Assembly: GCA_013339765.2 (NCBI GenBank) | Contig: CM023449.1 | Span: forward strand, 14,421,811 to 14,485,810 | Length of the DNA: 64,000 bases | Reading direction: 5' to 3' | DNA from: Haemaphysalis longicornis | Lineage: Eukaryota; Arthropoda; Arachnida; Ixodida; Ixodidae | Part shown: positions 1-10,745 of the stretch, one piece after another | Layout: every line of letters begins with the position of its first letter | Position numbering within the stretch: position 1 is the stretch's first letter | The notes under the pieces: generated by a model | Database searches by the model: none | What the model was told of the DNA's origin: nothing | The model's input: only the letters and a program-made list of their open reading frames with translations | Program-made: the position numbers and the translations under genes

Positions 1-109
1 TATAAGACAGCTACCTTCCCATCGCAGCCGCCGACAACGGGAACCAGCGTGACAAACAATCGCCGCGTAGTGAAGGCGCGCTCCGAGACCTGCCCGTAGA
101 CAAGCCTTT

Positions 110-1104
110 TACAGTCAAATCTCGGTACAACGAACACCACATTAACGAACTTTTCAGATTAACCAGCATTTAAGAAATCCCACGCCGACTGCTTATAGAT
201 ATAATGTAAAATTATTTAACTACTACGTACTTCAGAATAGCGAACTTTTCAAAATAACGATCGTTTTTTTAGTTCCGTGCCATGTTAGCAACGCCTCAGT
301 ACTACGAACTGATATTTTCAAGGCCGGAGATTCTTAGATTTCCGTTAAACAATCGCGGCAGCCGGAGCCATGTGCTAGCAGACGACACGGAAAATCGCAG
401 CGCAGTAGAAGACGTCTTGCAACTTGCTCAACGGAATGCGGGAGCCGATGCGAGAGAGAGAAAAAATAAGGCGAAGAGAAGGGGAAAAAATGAAGCATGG
501 GTGGTCTCCTCCGTACACAAACAAAGCCGCGGCCGCGCTATTCGCGCACCACCTCGAGTTTTTCTACGTTCCACCACTGCTCGGGTTGCTTGCTGGATCT
601 TCACGGACATCAGCGGAGCTGACCACAGAGGACAATATCCAGAGCATGAGCGTTCAGGATGAAGAAGGCAGCGAGGACGGCCTGAACGACGATGCCTCTG
701 ATTGTGCTACGACAGCACTCGAAGACTGCGACCAGCATGTGATGACTGCAGATGTGCTGGACAGCGTATACGAAAACCGCACATTTCCGGGGAAAACCAC
801 TCGGCCACTGAGTCAGTACACAGAAATGTGGATGAGTTGGAGTCCCTCGTGCTAGGAAGCTTGTGCTGCACGCACCAGAAGAAAATTGCCATCTACTTTA
901 AATAAACGTACATTGTTTCGTGATCACTTGCGCATTTTTTCTGAAAAATGACTTCAACGATGCACAGCTCTACAGGTAGGTCGTTTAGGCATTTGAGTAT
1001 TATTTTTTGTCTTAAATTTTGCGATTTTCGCTACAACGACCTTTCAAAATAACGAGCAATTTTACGCGGTCCCCTGAAGTTCGTTATATCGAGATTTCAC
1101 TGTA
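110..1104. mobile_element. Non-autonomous Tigger/pogo-type DNA transposon (MITE)
   Basis: Terminal inverted repeats of 24 bp lie at 112-135 and 1079-1102 with three mismatches; each begins CAGT and contains the CTCG-n-TA-n-AACGAAC pattern typical of pogo/Tigger elements. A TA dinucleotide flanks both ends (110-111 and 1103-1104), the expected Tc1/mariner-superfamily target duplication. Further copies of an ACGA(A/C)CTTTTCA-like motif occur just inside both ends (about 147, 241 and 1037), as in Tigger subterminal regions. The interior (about 940 bp) has open frames at 282-662 and 424-855, but I see no DDE transposase or CENP-B helix-turn-helix signature in them. The element would need a transposase from elsewhere. 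Ends are seen directly; family is inferred from the termini. Confidence 0.75.
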
Positions 1105-2285
1105 GTATTCTTGATTGTGGCATTGGGGCGTGGTTACTGTCATCCCCTTTTTTCTATTTTTATTTTGTTTTATACAAGAGCGGACGAATGTAGTGGCAGT
1201 AAGGTGAAGGAGGGCTCTGGAGGTTTTTTTTTCTCGGTTATAAGGAACAGTTTTACAACGGCTCGCAGCGAATGGGCTAGAATTACTACTAAATAGTTAA
1301 AAGGTAATTGTATGACCTATTCAGAAAACACCAAAAGGGACATTCCTGCCTATTGAACTCTAAGTCGTTGGCAAAAATTTTCTGGAAATAAACATTTTCG
1401 GTCCTCAATGACATACGATGTCTATACTACATGCTTTCACAGTGCCCAGAATTGTGTGGCGGATATTTTATCAAAACCGGTGAGCTAGGCTTCATTGTAA
1501 AAAAAAAATCGGGCTCTTTTCTTGTTCGTTCATTTCTGAATGCAAAACTCCAAACTTCTACGTCTCATAAAAACAAAAGGATATAAAAGCAGTTTTGATG
1601 AAAAAGACTGTTTAAGTGCTTATATATCCAACCTTGCCATCGATTCACCATCACTGCTTAACCCGCCCCTTCAGCGTGATACCAAACGAGCATGACGTCT
1701 TAACAATGATTTTCTGCGCTCTCGCGCATGTGAAGCTAACCCAACATTCGGCGGATCCGCCATAGAGATAGAGATGTGTCCACTACCGTCGCTTCGTAAG
1801 AGTCCCTTGGCTGAAAATGTGAGGAATGCGACTGTAGCGTTCATTTCTGTGGTCTGAACTGTCAACTCGCACAGAATATGACGATGATGATTATAAGTCC
1901 CGTAACATAGGCCTGTTATCCCAAGGTGGCGTCATTCATCGTCTGCTCACACTACACATTTCCTTTCGAAAGCACTGTTCTTACAGTAATTGTGATTTTT
2001 GTTGTTCTCGAAACGTCATTCGAAGACGTGCTGTGAAGAAGTTGGGATACTACCCCAGGTTTCGCACCCCTATACGAGACTGTGCATGTTTGCCTCACGC
2101 GCAGAAGAAAAGAAAAAGATGAGGGCCTAAGTTTGCGTGGAAGTTTCAGCAAGTTAAGTTCTTCAAAGTAGGGGCAGGCGTTTTTTTAAATGCAGAGCAT
2201 TTCTTTAACTCACGATGTCACCCGTTCTAGTTGTCCATCGTAGTCCGCACCCCTCCCCCTACACTATATAAAAAATAATACTTAC
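1105..2285. other. Unassigned intergenic DNA
   Basis: No open frame with recognisable protein similarity, no tandem repeat and no inverted terminal structure is visible. It may contain the body of the minus-strand SINE whose tRNA-like head lies just to the right. Confidence 0.5.
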
Positions 2286-2362
2286 CGGCGCCTGGTTTCG
2301 ATCCCACGACCCTGCGGCGGAACGCAAGGTGCATGGTGCTCTACCCACTGCGCCACAAAGCC
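2286..2362 (-). repeat. tRNA-derived SINE head (A and B boxes)
   Basis: On the minus strand an A box reads TGGCGCAGTGG (2345-2355) and a B box GGATCGAAACC (2294-2304), at normal internal pol III promoter spacing. The presumed acceptor ends do not pair, so this is not a functional tRNA gene; a tRNA-derived SINE remnant is the best reading. The body would extend to lower coordinates and its end is not clear. Confidence 0.5.
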
Positions 2363-3314
2363 GACACAGAATGGAGGGCTACGAACGCGCCTTATATCCT
2401 TGACTCATTCAAACTACGTCAAGAAGCTGCTGATACAGCAGCAGCAAGAACAAGAACAACGAGGTCCAACAACGAGGTGCAAGAAGGTGCAGCTACCAGG
2501 CTGAAGAACCGAAAGTTGTCAAAGGGTGCCAGAAAGCTTCTACTAGGTGTTCGGTATGAGCGCGCAGCCACATTTAAGCATGTAGGAGTATCCTCTTACC
2601 GTGAAATAATCGCACCTTATAGTTAATAATCTTTCGGATAAAATTATAACAGCCACTCGCTGCCCTAGAACTCCTACATAAAAAGCCGCATATCTGCTTG
2701 TTTCGTTGCAAATGTCGACGAAAGACGATAGTCGACTGGCGCCCCCGCCAAGCAAATGCCTCCCATCTCTTTCCCGCTTCCCTCCCATGCTGTTCCTCGC
2801 CCGTTTCGTTCTTCCCAAGGTAACACATTTAAGATTTGCTCAAGTCAATTTATATTTAGCGCAATCCACTGCTCCAATTCGGGTGTCGTGATGCCAGTGC
2901 TGTCGGACGGTGGAGACGCGCTTCAATCGAGACACCCTACTACAACGTTTATAGAACCCCGTTGCACTTCTCAATAAGCGGTCCAAACGGAATGTTGACC
3001 TATGTAGTGAAATCTTTCGTTGCTGTTGCCGTTAGACTTCGTAAGCCGCCGGGAGCTATAGTAGGGCAAGCAACAGCAGGCGCGATTCTCTGAAGTTGAT
3101 GTAAAATTTCATTGGCTATCGCAAAAACCAAGCATCCATAATTTTAATAAAGGAACACTGTTAATATCACTTGTGTATGGATTTTCTGCCTTTTATTTGC
3201 GCTATTTCTTGTTCTTGTTAAACAATGTCAAGTAGATTTGGCAGCGGGTATGTAAGACTATTTATTGCGCAGCCTTTGTTTCACTTTGGCCGGGTGGCTG
3301 ATTCGAGTCACAGC
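2363..3314. other. Unassigned intergenic DNA
   Basis: No recognisable gene. Short open frames on both strands have no family signature. The right part leads into the GGAC/CAGA microsatellite. Confidence 0.5.
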
Positions 3315-3370
3315 CGGCAGGACGGACGGACGGACGGACGGACGGACGGACGGACGACGGACGGACGGAC

Positions 3371-3429
<59 letters not shown>

Positions 3430-3443
3430 GGACGGACGGACGA
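3315..3443. repeat. Compound (GGAC)n / (CAGA)n microsatellite
   Basis: A GGAC tetranucleotide tract runs from about 3319 to 3370, then CAGA repeats to about 3428, then GGAC again. It abuts the 5' break of the BEL/Pao integrase relic. Any open frame through it is an artefact of the repeat. Confidence 0.95.
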
Positions 3444-4154
3444 GGCAGTCTGAGTTTCGAAGAGCTGATCACTGTACTGGCCGAGGTAGAAGCGATTGTC
3501 AACTGCCGCCCTCTAACGCAACTGTGCGAGGATCGCGATGATGCAGTTGCACTGACGCCATCGCACTTGTTAATCGGCAAGCGCACTGTGGGACTACCAC
3601 CACGAACTGCGGACTGTTTGCCTAGCTCCGCCGCGCATGACTTGCGACAAAGGGTGAAGTACAGAGATGAGTTTCTGCGCCGACTATAGAAGCGTTGGAA
3701 GGAAGAATATTTGCTTCTTCTCGGCTTCGCTCATCACTGCCTGCCTTCGTCATCATCCCGGCTACGTGTGAGGGACTTGGTGATTGTCAAGGACGACAAC
3801 GCGCCGGTTCTGCAATGGAAGCTCGGCAGAGTGGTTGAGGCGTTTACTGGCAGGGATGGCATCGATAGATACTTTACAGTCACCTTCCCAAACGGCCAAC
3901 AAGTACGGTGGGCTGCTCAGCGGTTATACCCTTGGAGGCGGACGACCACTCCGCGGCCCGGGAGGATGTTGAATTTCCCGCGGGAAAGCAGTGGCGGGAA
4001 GCGGCACGCGCCTCGCAGCTTAACCATAGAAGAGGAAGAAGTGGGCGGGCAGCGGGGGTATGCGCGTGAGCACGCAATGAAGAAATACGAGAACCAGGAG
4101 GTGTTCGATCAGGTAACGCGGGTGTCGGTTTCTTCGCTGTCTCTACAGGCATAA
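3444..4154 (+). pseudogene. pol: BEL/Pao retrotransposon integrase C-terminal relic
   Basis: Reading one frame, the translation has the end of a retroviral-type integrase core (FEELITVLAEVEAIVNCRPL), a TPSHLLIGKR segment, and then the BEL/Pao integrase C-terminal domain with the pattern VRDLVIVKDDNAPVLQWKLG followed by GR(V/I)VE and a final LYPW. These are characteristic of BEL/Pao polyproteins (Pfam DUF5641-like). One in-frame TAG at 3687-3689 interrupts the frame; both sides are otherwise in register. Everything upstream (gag, protease, RT, RNase H and the catalytic Asp residues) is missing, and the 5' break coincides with a microsatellite. The 3' LTR may begin near 3966, but no partner LTR is in the window. 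Dead fragment; class assignment is firm, subfamily unknown. Confidence 0.8.
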
Positions 4155-4159
4155 TGTAG

Positions 4160-4960
4160 AATTCGCGTGAAGTCTGGGACGTACCGCAAGCCAACTTATG
4201 CACAATCGTGGAATCTGTTAAAAACCGTGCCGCCATGTTCATCTTTTCCGATTATTCATGCCACACAAGTGTAACCCATCTGAAATCTCGAGCTAAATTG
4301 CCCAGTCTTAAAACACGACTTGCAATAGCAATACTTTGCCTCCTCCACAAATTCTACAACACGTTATCATGTGACAGCTCCTTCAAAAAAACATTGGCTC
4401 CAATCCACGCTGTGAAGGTGATTGGAAAGCAAAGCTTTCAATGACACCCGCAACAATTGCCCGTTCGACCTCTCTTGAATTCACACACGTGGCGTCCGAC
4501 GCATTGGGAGGTTGTCCCGCACGCCACTCAAGAAACGTTGGCTGGTGGAGCTAGAAAACTTTGCTTTAAAACCGCTCACCACCCATAGAATCGTAGCAAC
4601 CACTCAAAAGCATTTTGCCACCTCCTGCGCGCACGACTGCCTATCTTCATTCATTTCTTGTTTTGACAGCCATCAACATGAACGGCCTTCCCGAAAGCGT
4701 CGTAGTTCACACAAATATGGTCCAACTCATTATTCGAGTGTTATCTACGCGACTATTTGAACTGGTTTTATGTATTTTGTTGATTTGCATTGTATGGCCT
4801 TTCGGACCAGAATGCTTGAAACCATTTGTGTTCGTGCTGGCTTGTTCGTTGTTTTCGTGTTGGTTGTTTTGTAATTTTTAGTGCTTAATCTCCACCCATA
4901 GGAAACCCCACCTCTTGGAGTCTTTCAGGTATCTGTAAAATGAATAAAACAAATAAGAAT
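4160..4960 (+). pseudogene. LINE 3' relic (CR1/L2/Jockey-like C-terminal region)
   Basis: The frame through 4208-4444 gives VKNRAAMFIFSDYS, then TSVTHLKSRAKLPSLKTRLA and a LCLLHKFYN segment. This is the typical post-RT C-terminal pattern of non-LTR retrotransposons (QNRAARFI, TSVTALK, LPSLESRR, LxLFHKI). Later parts in other frames fit the SF-PRT-W-LP region poorly, so several frameshifts are likely. The sequence ends in an A-rich tail with AATAAAACAAATAAGAA near 4944-4960, consistent with a retrotransposed 3' end. RT catalytic motifs and endonuclease are absent. Clade not resolved. Confidence 0.55.
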
Positions 4961-5394
4961 GTGCGTGACATCGCATGCGAGAGACTGAGTGGGGATCTCT
5001 CGCTTTGCTCCGTGTTTACACAGCGCAGGTATGCAGCGGACGGGCTACAGGGATGTCAACTCTGGCACGTGAACTTAGCGGGACGCATTCTCGATAACAG
5101 GCTACAGTAAAGGAGCAGAAAAAGCACGTAAAAACACGTCACAAAACAGGTATGTCAGACGTGTCCGCAGCCGCACAACTGACAGCAAAACAGCACGTCC
5201 AAAGCGAATGCGGAGTTATTGGGATGCGGTTGCTTGAATTTCACCGAGCACGACCTACGAACTTGCCCGACACGAGAAGAATATTACGCCAGCGGCGAAG
5301 ATATCCTCGCCGAAGCGGGGATTGTTTGTAAAGCTTGGACAAACGATCCGCAATCCCTGTGATGGTCCTCCCTGCGGGTCGCTGGCCATGCTTT

Positions 5395-5429
5395 GACCAC
5401 CTGCTCCCCATGATGGGGAGCAGGTGGTC
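5395..5429. other. Perfect 16-bp hairpin
   Basis: Arms 5395-5410 and 5414-5429 are exact reverse complements around a 3-nt loop (TGA). The arm contains CTGCTCCCCA, so it resembles the GGGAG/CTCCC-rich segments elsewhere in the first 16 kb. Confidence 0.9.
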
Positions 5430-5512
5430 CCCAGCACGTCATGCGTGGCGTCGCGAGGGAAGTGACTGGTTGTCATCTCAGTGTGGATAGTTTTTAAGAT
5501 GCAAAGAAAGCA

Positions 5513-5515
<3 letters not shown>

Positions 5516-5569
<54 letters not shown>
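5516..5569. repeat. (GA)n microsatellite
   Basis: About 26 uninterrupted GA dinucleotides. The surrounding 4961-5880 region otherwise shows no recognisable gene. Confidence 0.97.
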
Positions 5570-5571
<2 letters not shown>

Positions 5572-5884
5572 CTTTAATAGGGACTGGTGTGGTCCGCCCT
5601 GTTTACGGCAGGTATTGCTACGCCTGATGAGGATGACTACAGTGCCATTGCTGGGACGGCAGTGAGAGGACGGAGCAAGGACATTGAAATTGAGATTCAA
5701 TGAGATGCTGCTACCAATGATCGGACATCAATAAAATTCGAAAAAGAAACTGTAACGGTAAACCCTGAATCAAAATACGAAGAGAAGGGTGCAGAGTACG
5801 AAACAAAACCATCAAACCAAACTATAAAATAAAACAGGTAAATATCATTGCGTGAATACGTAAAACTGCATGCATGAAATTGCT

Positions 5885-6091
5885 TCTACGCTACTTGCAC
5901 TATGTCGCCCAAGGCTTGAACCACAGCGAAGCCGAGGATTTCTTTCTACGTCAGCACTGAAGGACGTTATAAAAGTACTATTATCAGCAATATGAAAGGG
6001 AACACAGGAACGCGTAGAAAACACCCTCAGACCCAGATATGAGTGATACGTAGCGGCCACCGCCGGAAACAAAGTGGAAAGGGGGACGCTG
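5885..6091 (-). repeat. Interspersed repeat, copy 1 (minus)
   Basis: Read on the minus strand this segment matches the plus strand at 6224-6400, with a nearly identical core of about 40 bp (from ACGCGTTCC to ATAATAGTAC) and looser similarity on the 5' side. Its 3' half also matches 57245-57345. No protein is evident. Seen directly; family unknown. Confidence 0.6.
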
Positions 6092-6223
6092 TTTTAACAA
6101 CTGTTCTCATTCCCGCCGTTCGTCTTATCGGCTGTCCGACGATACCATATTATCGGTGAAATGACGTAAGCTGCGGCATTGTAGAAATGCCTGCGTGGTA
6201 GGGGTGCAAACAGTTAGTGGAAG

Positions 6224-6400
6224 AGCGCCCTCCTTTCCCCCTTGGTTTTTCACAGCGCCGTCTGCGTATCGCTCCGAGTCTGTTTCGAAGCTGTTTGCCA
6301 CGCGTTCCTGTGTTCCCTTTCATATTGCTCATAATAGTACAAGCCTTATCGCCTTGCGGCGGCTGGGCCGTCTGGGCGCACGATTCAGTGCAAGCGAACC
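6224..6400 (+). repeat. Interspersed repeat, copy 2 (plus)
   Basis: Inverted partner of the segment at 5885-6091. The shared core is at about 6299-6341. The two copies face each other about 130 bp apart, so the locus could form a hairpin. Confidence 0.6.
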
Positions 6401-6409
6401 ACGTGACTT

Positions 6410-7975
6410 GGTGTAGGTTTAACGACTGGCATGAACACACCGCGCTGACTGAATTTACGAGAAGCAAGTTTAGAGAAGCGCACGGGGCTCGCACACGGAA
6501 GCACTGCTCTGCCAGCTGCTTTGCCTGCGCACGGTTCCTCAGTGTCGACCTCCATGGCGCGCCGGCTGGGCTATCTCTGCAGCGTTTTTTAGCGCAAGCA
6601 AAAGGATGAATCCAATCACTCATCAAGTACTTGAAAACGGAAAATGCAGGAAGCTCTGCCAAAGATAAATCCCGTGTACCGCTCGGTACCGCGCGAAGTA
6701 GGAAAAAAGATAAAGGAGGGGGCAAGGCAGGCGGAAAAAAGAGATGATAGACGACATGCGCTCCATGCCGTTCTGACTACATGCGTGATAGATCATCTCT
6801 CGGCTTTTTTACTGGGGAGCTGTATACGTCTCACCATCACCCGCCCCCTTCTATTTTCATTCCGCCGAAGCCGATTTACTCGGCGCCTTTCCGGGGCTCC
6901 AACTAGCCACCGCCAGCCCCTTCTTCACAACGGTTATCAGGACGGTTGTTCCCCTGGCCACCACCGATGCCTCTTTCACAAGGTACGCATTCGGCTGACT
7001 GCGGCCGTAGCGGCGCTTTGACGTGATTGCGAAGAATCAATACTAGCGCGAATGGGGGTAAAACCACGGCGAAAGCCGCCGCCACAGGCGTCGCCGCCTC
7101 AAATTCCACCCCGCCAACTAGCGGCGAGTCCCCTCCCGGTTGAAAGCAACTTGCCCCGTTGGAACGCCGGCAATGAGCGCATAATTACTGCTTAGCTTGA
7201 AGGCCATTCCGAGCGACAGCGGGGCCCGCGTTGATCAGCTGGGGCGCTATTCCAGAAGGACCGAGATAGCTCGCTCCCGAGTTTCCAGCTGCTCGAGATA
7301 ACAAAGTGGTGATAGTACAACATCGGATATGCTCGAGCGAAACCGTCGCAATCGGCGGGGCACGCTTCACATTATCAGCGCGCCCAGTTGAGGCCGCTCA
7401 CTTGAAAGAGAACGGCGTGTGCAAACATATGCGTGCAGCGCCGCCTATAATCTAGTTGCATAAGTTGTTCTGTCGCGTATAGTGAAACACCTCGCTATTT
7501 CTTTTAAGATCGGGCCGTGGCCCCGCCCTTCTTTCAAATTTCCGCAGTCTAAAAGCGGCGCGCAGGGCGGTTCCGATTTTATCGGTGTTCTGCTCTTCCA
7601 CAGCTACGCGATTCGAGGGTGGATCCACTGCAGCTCAGCGAAAGCCCAAGCTATGCAAGCGAAGGACTCCACTGCAGCGAAGAACGCACCCTCCTTCCGA
7701 CTTTGTCAAATGTGGCTGACTTGGTAACGTGCGGACGGCGGGCGTACTATAAGAAATCTCCCAAAATCAGCTTGTCACGAGCGTGTTTGAACATTGACGA
7801 GTGCGTTTAGGCGTTTAAGTCGTGACATCTGTCCTGGATTATGTTTTACTGTGTATAAAGACGGCAGTAAAGGGAAAATCTTGCCGTCCTGGCCGATCCT
7901 GTCGTACAGTTTGGAGCGAACTCTTCGTTCGGACCGAACAACCCCGCGACTGTGCACACAGAACACAAATAAGCC
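6410..7975. other. Unassigned GC-richer intergenic DNA
   Basis: No recognised gene. On the minus strand, 7240-7345 resembles the plus strand at 17235-17350, including a 27-bp stretch with 24 matches (from CTCGG to CCCCAG), so it contains part of an unnamed repeat. Confidence 0.4.
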
Positions 7976-7980
7976 GGAAT

Positions 7981-8289
7981 GGGAGTAAATGGCTTGTGTC
8001 ATAACTCAGTACCAATTCGGAGTTTTCAAAACTCCTTCCCAATGGGAGTTTCGCCTTACTCCCATTATTTCGGCAGTTTTTTCAGTAGCATATGGGAGTT
8101 TCATTTTACTGCCACTACAATGGGAGTTTCCAGGGGTACCATTGGGAGTGTATTGTTTCCTCCAACTGGGAGTTTTCAGGGGGCGCATTGGGAGCAGTGT
8201 TGACCTGCATTCGAGGTTTTTTTTTGTGTGTGTTTTTGTGCGCTTCATATATATGCGCTGCAGTGGAATTTATTACTGCATTTGGGAGT
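7981..8289. repeat. GGGAGT/ACTCCC motif-rich segment
   Basis: GGGAGT occurs at 7981, 8044, 8094, 8122, 8144, 8168 and 8284, with ACTCCC at 8058, giving short hairpins such as TGGGAGT...ACTCCCA at 8043-8064. Spacing is irregular, so this is not a classic tandem array. A similar hairpin lies at 10021-10041 and related motifs at 10433-10720 and 15196-15437. Confidence 0.6.
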
Positions 8290-8408
8290 TCTTAATAAGG
8301 GCACAGGCCGCATTTTTATTTTTCGTTGGAGATCACGTAATTTCTAGTCTTTTTCCGCTTCAAACGTTGAATGGCGAAACGTGAAAAGTTTGTTTTCTGC
8401 ACAGTCAA

Positions 8409-8414
8409 TTTATT
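8409..8414 (-). promoter_or_regulatory. Polyadenylation signal AATAAA (minus)
   Basis: Minus-strand AATAAA about 130 nt downstream of the TGA of the exon at 8545-8749. Confidence 0.4.
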
Positions 8415-8544
8415 GCATAAAAATTACATGAATACGATATACGTGTGAACACGTTAATAAGACAATAAAAACACTGAACCAACAAAACACCTACATCGAG
8501 AACACAAGGTATCTTGGTAAGAACTTTATCTACTACAACACTCC

Positions 8545-8749
8545 TCAACGAAAAAAATTTAAGCCATTTGCAAACAATGAGGTCAGCATGTCGTCGGTGC
8601 GCTGTTTGCTTGCACCTGCCTCCCAAACGCTGACGTTGCCGCACCCCCTGGCACGTTCTTCTGGAAGCCACAGCAGCACATTCATTAGAGGGATAGCAAA
8701 ACGCTTTAAATCTGCGGTAACAAATACATAAGCATATTGGGCATCTGAC
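8545..8749 (-). CDS. Probable 3'-terminal exon of an unidentified gene
   Basis: On the minus strand a pyrimidine tract of more than 20 T residues ends in CAG at 8752-8750, a textbook 3' splice site. The exon that follows is open for 67 codons in one frame (the first G completes a split codon) and ends with TGA at 8547-8545. The product has an ordinary, non-repetitive composition and begins SDAQYAYVFVTADLKRF; it also contains PLMNVLLWLPEERARGCG. An AATAAA signal follows at 8414-8409. I do not recognise the family and cannot join it confidently to upstream exons: a GAAG/GTAAGA donor near 9663 is a candidate but its phase does not fit directly. A transposon-encoded gene is possible, because GGGAGT hairpins lie on both sides (8043 and 10021). 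Confidence 0.4.
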
Positions 8750-9963
8750 CTGAAAAAAAAAAAAAAAAAAAAAAAAACGGCACTGTAAAGACGCTGAACT
8801 TGTCACTCTTGTGTCCAACTTTCCGTAATGTCTGAATGTTTGTTTAAAGCTACGCAAAATTGCACTTCTGTCCGAGACACCTGCGCTCACTAGTTCGTCA
8901 AAACGAAGTGTTCTGCTGTTCAAAAAGGTGCGCGACCCTTGTGGCGACCAACTTCCCAAAATGCTTCCTTTCCCTCTTTTCCTTGCGTGTAGTGTTCTGG
9001 GAACGAGCTTCAGGTTTTACCCCCCGCACTGCCCCTCTCTCCCCTCACCGAAAGTTAAGGGAAAATTTCAGTCGGTGTGACGCCTGCGCATGCCCCCCTT
9101 CAAAAAAAAAAATAATAAAATAAGCAGTCGTCTGTCGACTACAGAATGCTCCCTCGAATGGCGTTTGCTGGTTATAGTTACACGCGCCTAGCGTACGGAG
9201 AGCTCCCACGGGGCCCCGACCTTCTCCCTTTCCAGTGAAAGCAATTAATCGCCGGCGGCACGCGGCAGTCACCCTCCTCGTAGCAGGCGCGGCTGGCACC
9301 ACACCTACTTCTCAAGAACGTTTGACCGGCCAACTTCACCCTCGCTTGCCAGTAAGCCACAGACACAGCCTAACAAAAACACCTAACAGCTGTCCAGAGT
9401 TCGGACAGTTTTCATTCTGCTTGCGAGTGTGAATGAGTGAGTGTTCTGCTCGACACCCGCGCGAATACGCATTGCTTTCACACCGTTCGGCCTCCCCAAT
9501 GACGTTCCGGGCATGGTGCCGTCTTTCACGCACAACGCTCACCTCCAGTGGCGGAGAATCGCCCGTGCAGTGGCGCGGGAAACACGTTGGGTTTATTTGA
9601 CGCTAGAAGGGGCACAAGTCTCCCAAAATGTTGCGTACAATAAAAAAACGTGAAAATCTTACCTTCAACCACCTCGCAGAGGCACAACCGCGTTGTTGTT
9701 AACGAGCCACTCTCAGCGATCACTGCATTTAGGCCTCGCGTCGGCTCGCTGGCGTATTCCGTCGGCTCGAAGGTCGGTGACTCGGAGGCGACGTTGCAGT
9801 CCGTCGCACGTCAGTCCAGGCTGGTTCCACAATGTTCGCAACGAGCTTCGGTTGTTGGGAAGCACTTCACATCCGTTCGTCCGGCCGCAAGTTCACACTG
9901 GCAATAAATTTTCGGGGACGTTGGAGCTCACACGACACACGACACCAACTGGCAGCCATTTTG
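8750..9963 (-). other. Possible upstream part (intron/5' exons) of the minus-strand gene
   Basis: Holds the long T tract (minus strand, about 8753-8777), a GTAAGA donor-like site at about 9663 preceded by an open segment of about 50 codons, and near 9957-9959 a minus-strand ATG in ACAAAATGGCTGCCA. That last sequence matches the CAAAATGGC-type YY1 site often found at animal gene starts. None of these proves a transcript; the link to the exon at 8545-8749 is inference. Confidence 0.25.
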
Positions 9964-10020
9964 TAAGGACGCGTAGAGGAGGAAGGGGTGAAGGAGGAGG
10001 AGAAGGAAATGGAGGTGGCG

Positions 10021-10041
10021 TGGGAGTTTTTAATACTCCCA
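10021..10041. repeat. GGGAGT...ACTCCC hairpin
   Basis: TGGGAGT pairs with ACTCCCA around a 7-nt A/T spacer; similar to the hairpin at 8043-8064. It could mark the opposite end of one element of about 2 kb. Confidence 0.5.
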
Positions 10042-10432
10042 TTAGGACAAACGCAGTAATCACAGCCAGATACTGCGTTTTGTGAAGAGGTACAACCGTG
10101 GTAAATGCGCTTATTTACGACGGCTTGTGGTCCCCGGTGTAAACTGGCAGTTTTTCCACCATCATACTACCACACGTGGGAGCAGGCCACCTGTCGTGAG
10201 GAGTTTAAAAGACGTATTCCAGCCAAGAAACTCCCATTCAGGCTAACTTGTGTTTTGTGTGTGGCATCACATGATGGACGGTGGCCTGTGGACTTCGTTC
10301 ATTCTTTGCTGATGAGCTTTGTTGCTGGAGCATCACATGTAAGTGACTTCGTTGCTGCGACGCTACCCCACTGGCTAAGCGCCGCCAGGGTTGGGTGGGG
10401 TTTCCTTCACTACGTAGCGCCCATGAAAGGGC

Positions 10433-10720
10433 TACACTCTAAGAAATCGGGGGAGCAGTTGAAGAGTCCAACCGTCATTGTACTCTTGCAAGCGTTGGTG
10501 GACTCCCCTCGAAAGCTGCGGGGAGTTGGATGCAATGCTCGCTCCCCATGAGGAGGAGAGCAAAACTGACCGCGTACTCTTCTCGTGCGCGGCGGAGTGC
10601 AGCCCCAGTTCTGCTCCCGCACCAGTGAAGAGTAAACCTGCGCATCGTCTCCCATCTCCAGTACGAAGAGTAGAATTGCAATTTCATTCTTGTCCAGTGC
10701 GGGAGTAAGCATGGAGATGC
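10433..10720. repeat. Element fragment with TACACTCTAAGAA end and GGAGT motifs
   Basis: Begins with TACACTCTAAGAA (10433-10445), whose exact reverse complement ends the segment at 15425-15437. The interior is dense in ACTCC/GGGGAG blocks. No coding potential is convincing. Family unknown; the right end is not clear. Confidence 0.45.
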
Positions 10721-10745
10721 ACTCCTGCCATCTGCGCACACCAAC

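Noticed and set aside
2286..2362. Functional tRNA gene
   Set aside because: A and B boxes are present but the acceptor arms do not pair; the same holds for 28541-28776, 43957-43967, 46805-47087, 52743-52996 and 56976-57220.
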